From assembly GCA_021846945.1 (NCBI GenBank), contig JAJZVZ010000015.1:1-47382 (forward strand): 47,382 nucleotides of DNA, read 5' to 3'. Below the pieces are notes generated by a model. The model ran no database searches. It was not told the origin of the DNA and saw nothing but the letters and a program-made list of their open reading frames with translations. Below are positions 43,381-47,382 of this stretch, piece by piece (positions within the stretch are counted from its first letter, which is position 1; every line of letters begins with the position of its first letter). The position numbers and the translations under genes were made by a program. This DNA is from Acidobacteriota bacterium (GTDB lineage: Bacteria > Acidobacteriota > Terriglobia > Terriglobales > Acidobacteriaceae).

Positions 43381-44739
43381 ATGAGCCGCGCCAGCATCAA
43401 GGAGACGGAAGCCAACACTCCGTTGTATGAGCAAATCGCGGCGCTCTCAGCGCGGACGTTGCATCGAATCAAGGAACTCGGCCTTTTGAGCACGGAGTTT
43501 CTCTCCGTGCTCCCGAACTCGCAGGACCAGATTCCGTCGCGCTATAAGTGCATCCGGTCAGCGATCATCGAGGAAATGAAGTCACAGCCGCTGACGCCGA
43601 CGTATGCCCGCGAACATGCGTCCGCGAATCGCCTCATTCAGGCGAGGGCCTCTCTCAAGGAGCTACTTTCCGAAGACGACATCGAATTTCTAGTAGATTA
43701 CGACGACGCGCCGCCTCTATGGGCCGTGGGCGCAACTCAGAGAAACAGCCGCATCGACAATTTCCTGACGGGCTTGAGCATCCGCGAATGGGGACTTGAC
43801 CGATTCATCGAAACCTTACGCCAGAAAGCGCGCGAAGAAGATGGATTGTTCCCGACAAAGCCAGACGATTCGTTCTTGTCATGGCTCAAGCAGAAGCCCC
43901 AAGCGTGGATGCAGGAGTTCTACGCACTCCTTAACGACGAGGTGAACGATAAGTCTTATCGGCTCAAGTACCTGTGCATCGTGCGCCTAGCCGACGGAAC
44001 TTTGGGCAGGGCCGACCGCGCTTTCTTCGCCGGTGAAAACACAGGCAGCGACATACCTGTCGTGGACAGAGCCGTTTACACGTCCGGTACAAGCAAGAAG
44101 CAACAGGACAGCGCCAAAAGCTTCTTGTCACAGCTGGGCGTGCGTGAAATCGGCAAAGCTGAAGAAGTCGAAATCATCCTCAAGCGCCGCTACACCAAGG
44201 AAGCGGAATTGCCGGATGATTCCACCTACCTTGACGACTTGAAGCGTTTTATCGCGCTCACCGAGGACAAGCCGGATACGCCAAACATGTTCAGCGACTT
44301 CTACATCTTTCAGGCTGAAAACGAAATGTGGTATCGTCCGGTGGACATTTACCTCGATCAGCCGTACATGGACACCTGTCTGTCCGTCTACTACAAGGCG
44401 CTTAGGCAGGATCATGAACCTGAAAGGATTCATGCCCGCTACCGCGACTGCGGGATCGAAGCCAAGCATTTCGTCAAGTTCGCACAGGCCGTAGGTGTCA
44501 GGGTTCGTCTAGAAATCAAGGAAGACGGCTGTTACAAGAACCCTAATCGCAGCCATCTCCTTTCTGCAGGAGGTAGCTGGACGGCATATGGAATCAATCG
44601 CGACTATTTCATTCCGAAGCTCGACGAATTGCTGAAGACGCCATCCCTTGAACTCTCGCGACTGATTTGGGAAGATCCGATGCGATGGTCTCGACCTCGG
44701 TCTTACTTTCCGGGAGCGGCTTCGGGGTCACTTCGCTGA
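43381..44739 (+). pseudogene. Internal fragment of a sacsin-like large ATPase-family protein
   Basis: The 452 codons resemble the middle of very large (over 1000-residue) bacterial proteins with a sacsin-type N-terminal ATPase domain: IREWGLDRFIETL, SFLSWLKQKPQAWMQEFYAL, EMWYRPVDIYLDQPYMDTCL and ARYRDCGIEAKHFVKFAQAV. The ATPase module is not present. An in-frame TAG lies two codons before the ATG, and similarity stops after LSRLIWE at about 44676, followed by 20 unrelated residues read antisense to a CHAT gene. So it is cut on both sides. AGGAT precedes the ATG, so a peptide might be made. Assignment is by recall of the family and moderately sure. Confidence 0.55.
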
Positions 44740-45385
44740 ATCCGGAGAAGATGCGAAAGACCGGGCCCTCGACTTTTGCCTTTGCGGTCCACGCCGCCAC
44801 GCCCAGGTAGGGCAGCGGAGGATCGGCATCCACCGCCCGTTTGTTCTCCAGAATCGAAAAGACGGTTGCCGATGGAGAGGTTGCGATGGTGTGGCTCTCG
44901 GCGAGGGGAATGCCTCTGTCGGTGATGGCGCCAAACGGGAGGAGATCCAGTTCTCCGTCAGGCACAAGGATCAGGGTTGAATGATCACGATACTCGGGGA
45001 TCTTGGCCAGGAGTTCACGAAAGAGGGCATCGCCGAGGGTCGAATTTGCATGCTGATCCCGGATGCTCGCGCGATATTCACTGGCATCGGTCTCGATCTC
45101 GGTTCTCCCTGCAAGTTCGTACGCTCGTGCGGAAGTTCGTGTCACGGCGAGTGCATAGGAATGGGGATCGGCGAGAACGTATTCCACGAATAGCTCGTTT
45201 TGAGCGAGATCGGATTTGAGCCGGCTGAGACCGACCGGATCTTCAATGGTGGCCGATGCCAATGACCGCTGATCGAGCACTGGCTCGGAGTCCTGGACCT
45301 GTTCCGATAGTTCCTGCCCTGTGGCTGGATTGTCGGTGTTCAGTAGTGCCACGTTCAGCATGCTCAGATGCCGCTCGGCAGGCGT
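44676..45385 (-). pseudogene. CHAT-domain (caspase-like) protein fragment
   Basis: The minus frame encodes the N-terminal half of a CHAT protease domain: LFVEYVLADPHSYALAVTR, STLILVPDGELDLLPFGAI and SHTIATSPSATVFSIL, ending near LPESKTEVETIASDLP. The later part with the His-Gly and Cys catalytic dyad is missing, as are the N-terminal repeats. The frame is already CHAT-like (TPAERHL) before the ATG at 45361, so that ATG is not a natural start. Downstream codons to 44609 are antisense to the sacsin-like fragment. CHAT proteins are peptidases often found in bacterial immune or cell-death modules; this one cannot be active. Confidence 0.75.
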
Positions 45386-46542
45386 GGGTGCCCGCCAAAC
45401 CGCTTGAAGAATCGACGGAACTGTCCAAGCGCTTCGGCCAGATCGAAGCCAGCGACGCTCCTGCCCGATCCGACCACCAGACCCGGTTCCGGCGACGGCG
45501 CCAGCATAATGCTAGGAATCCTGAAGCGCTCCACACATTTCGCGGCAAGCAGGCCCGCGATGCCTTTGGGACAAGATTCCCGGTAAAGCACCAGAGCGGG
45601 CGGAGCCGGCTGCGGGATCTCACCGCACAGTCCACCAAAGTGGGCTGCGACAAGCTGGCGCCGCTGCTGGTTGAGTTGATCCAGTCGCTCGACGCTCCTG
45701 CGTGCGGCATCTTCGTCCCGTGCCGCCTCGAAAACCGACAGCGCCGCGGCGGGATGATCGATCCGGCCGGCGGCATTGATACGAGGCGCTACGCCGAAGG
45801 CCAGATCATTCGAATCGGGATTCGCCGGGTCGGCGCAGGAGACCCGAAGCAGTTCCCGAAGCCCGCAGTTTTCGGCACGAGCGAACTCACGCATCCCCAG
45901 GCGTGCGAGCGTTCGGGTTCCGCTTTGCAGCGGTACACAATCAGCAACCGATGCGATCGCGGCATACTGGCTCATGGCAGTCTGCAGGCGTTCGACCCGC
46001 TCCTCTTTCCAGCCGACTCGCAGCGCCAGTGCAACAGCGAACAAAGCCGCAAGACCAGCTCCGCAGAACTCCTGGGACCAGACTGCGAGTGTATTGGCCC
46101 GCTCCTGAACGCGGTGATGGTCGATGACAATCACATCGACACCCAGCCGATGCGCGAGCTGAATCTCTCTCTGCGCGTTAATGCCGTTGTCGACCGTGAT
46201 CAGAAGGTCGGTGCCTCTCAGGGAGAATTTATGGACCATAGACGAACTGAGACCATATCCTTCGTCCCGATGCGGCAGATACGCTCGCGCCTGAACTCCG
46301 AGACCGTCCAGAACCGAGCGCAAAATGTGAGTGCCGAGGACCCCATCGCAGTCATAGTCCCCAAAAATCGCGATCCGATGCTGGCCGCGGATGGCGACAA
46401 GCACGCGGTCGACTGCCCCGGCCATCCCCGGAATTGACTCCGGCTCGGGAAGATCGTTCCAGGACGGAGGCTGAATGAAGGAATCAATGTCCTCGATCCC
46501 GCGGGAGATGAGGACGTCGAGCAGTGTCTGGCACAGAAACAT
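45364..46542 (-). CDS. RecJ-like DHH-family single-strand exonuclease, 3'-truncated
   Basis: A 392-residue DHH phosphoesterase related to RecJ, a Mn-dependent 5'-3' ssDNA exonuclease. Motifs in order: IAIFGDYDCDGVLG, LLITVDNGI, VIDHHR, SVADCVPL, RINAAGRID, then the DHHA1 domain with LVVGSGRSVAGFDLAEAL and RFGGH. Directly after GGH the frame ends in PRLPSGI, where RecJ continues with further DHHA1 and OB-fold sequence (usual length about 550-570). The break at about 45385 joins CHAT sequence. AGGAGG precedes ATG 46542. Core catalytic residues are present, but loss of the OB fold makes activity doubtful. Confidence 0.78.
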   Translation of the reverse strand: MFLCQTLLDVLISRGIEDIDSFIQPPSWNDLPEPESIPGMAGAVDRVLVAIRGQHRIAIFGDYDCDGVLGTHILRSVLDGLGVQARAYLPHRDEGYGLSSSMVHKFSLRGTDLLITVDNGINAQREIQLAHRLGVDVIVIDHHRVQERANTLAVWSQEFCGAGLAALFAVALALRVGWKEERVERLQTAMSQYAAIASVADCVPLQSGTRTLARLGMREFARAENCGLRELLRVSCADPANPDSNDLAFGVAPRINAAGRIDHPAAALSVFEAARDEDAARRSVERLDQLNQQRRQLVAAHFGGLCGEIPQPAPPALVLYRESCPKGIAGLLAAKCVERFRIPSIMLAPSPEPGLVVGSGRSVAGFDLAEALGQFRRFFKRFGGHPRLPSGI

Positions 46543-46600
46543 ACCTCCTCCTCACGGCCCTGATTGGGCACTTTGTCAGTTGTTGAATGGAGAATTGAGG

Positions 46601-46760
46601 CTACACAACGCGCAGGTGGTCGCCGCGGTAGACTTCGGCGCCGGGAACGGCAATCTGGTTCTGAACAGCCTGCTTGATGGCCTCATTGCTGGGTGACGCA
46701 TCCTGAATTGATGCCATGAGCGGACGAATGAGGTCCTCTGGGAGGCTCACCGAGCCTGCG
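46601..46760 (-). pseudogene. C-terminal fragment of unknown protein
   Basis: After the MoxR similarity ends near 46755, another minus frame reads SLPEDLIRPLMASIQDASPS and NEAIKQAVQNQIAVPGAEVY, then RGDHLRVV and a stop. The composition looks coding and the end clean, but I do not recognise the family. It lacks its own start at the junction and is probably a truncated gene. Confidence 0.35.
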
Positions 46761-47298
46761 TTCCTGATTCGATGTGAGAAACACCAAAGGAATGGAATTC
46801 GCACGCACTGTGCCCATTCCTCGGAATCGACAACGTCCACACGGAAAGGAGCTCCAGCAGCATGGCCTCGAAGGCGTAGTCGACTTTGTCGATTTCATCG
46901 ATGAGCAAGACGCAGGGTTCTTCCTGCTCAATGGCTTCGAGCAGGGGACCAGCAATGAAGTAGGCTCGGCTCGTGATTTCGCGCTTGATCTGCGCCCAGT
47001 CCGGAGCCTGGATGCTTCTGCTCATCAGCAGGACATAGAGTTCCTGCAAACTCCGGTCGTACTGCCCAATGGCCTTTTCTTCATCGATTCCCTGGTAGCA
47101 CTGCAGGCGCAGCAGCGGTACAGCAGATGCGCGCGCAACCGACTGTGCGAGCTCCGTTTTGCCCGCACCGGCAGGGCCTTCCAGCAGGACGGGGCGATGG
47201 ATCCTGCCCGCTAGGGACAACGCGGTCGCTACTTTGATGTCGGTGAAGTAGCCTACGCTTTCAAGTTGAGCTAGCGTTTCCGCGGGTGAAGCAAACAT
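46747..47298 (-). pseudogene. MoxR-type AAA+ ATPase, frameshifted and truncated
   Basis: A AAA+ ATPase of the MoxR group: Walker A GPAGAGKTEL (41-50), Walker B VLLIDEIDK, then LLELLSVWTLSIP. The annotated frame runs on to an unrelated ending, but the expected continuation (IPLVFLTSNQERRLGEP, sensor 1 with Asn) is found in a neighbouring frame between about 46830 and 46750. So a single frameshift lies near 46835, and a second break near 46750 removes the C-terminal lid domain. MoxR ATPases act as chaperones for metal insertion or VWA-domain partners; no partner gene is in the window. Confidence 0.75.
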
Positions 47299-47382
47299 CC
47301 GGCCCGTCCTCCCGAACGCGTCAAGCGTGGGGAGAGCGTAGGACGCAACTAGATTTCGGTCAAACGGGGATAGGGCAGAGAG
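47299..47382. other. Window end, upstream of MoxR-like gene
   Basis: No gene. The GGACGGGCCGG just before the MoxR ATG is a poor Shine-Dalgarno. Confidence 0.3.

Noticed and set aside
45256..46437. Plus-strand open frame of 393 codons
   Set aside because: Antisense to the RecJ-like gene; the minus strand carries all DHH motifs.
1..47382. CRISPR array
   Set aside because: No regularly spaced direct repeats and no cas-like genes were seen.

Overview
The window looks like an accessory region of an Acidobacteriota (Terriglobia-like) chromosome. The grounds are a 1299-residue Oar-type TonB-dependent receptor with an N-terminal carboxypeptidase-regulatory domain, a high density of sulfatases and glycoside hydrolases exported by Tat or Sec, and GC-rich genes mixed with AT-richer ones. 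The taxon is inferred from gene content only.

Layout. (1) 1-5200 is a nest of mobile DNA: the 3' half of a tRNA-Val, a tyrosine-recombinase remnant, and an IS66 module whose tnpB is split by a 3.35-kb large-serine-recombinase element. That element carries the recombinase, a small protein, an HTH protein and a DUF5372 protein, and is bounded by imperfect inverted repeats and a 7-bp core repeat. An IS21 istB remnant follows. (2) 5225-40561 is a polysaccharide-degradation region: five sulfatases (all with C-x-P-x-R), GH39-like, GH26, GH3, arabinofuranosidase-like and GH2 enzymes, a pectate-lyase-fold protein, and one complete TonB receptor. It is interrupted by an intact IS701-type element, IS630, IS66, IS3 and IS4-like remnants, two further receptor remnants, a GH3 remnant, and a disrupted anaerobic sulfatase-maturase gene. 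Group II intron domain V relics lie at 30160 and 40625. (3) 41000-43224 starts with the 3' half of a tRNA-Glu, then a RES/Xre toxin-antitoxin-like operon with unusual fused domains and a palindromic operator. (4) 43381-47298 is a run of truncated genes joined at abrupt junctions: sacsin-like, CHAT protease, RecJ-like nuclease and MoxR ATPase.

How the genes fit together. Inferred model: the receptor imports oligosaccharides, secreted sulfatases remove sulfate esters, and GH26, GH2 and GH3 enzymes cut a beta-linked, perhaps mannan-like, backbone, with GH39-like and arabinofuranosidase-like enzymes trimming branches. Sulfatases need formylglycine maturation, and the only maturase gene seen here is broken, so activation would depend on a gene elsewhere. 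The most unusual items are the serine-recombinase element sitting inside IS66 tnpB, the RES toxin carrying its own antitoxin-like C-terminus, the 162-bp leader duplicated in front of two secreted-protein genes, and the mosaic of gene fragments at the right end.
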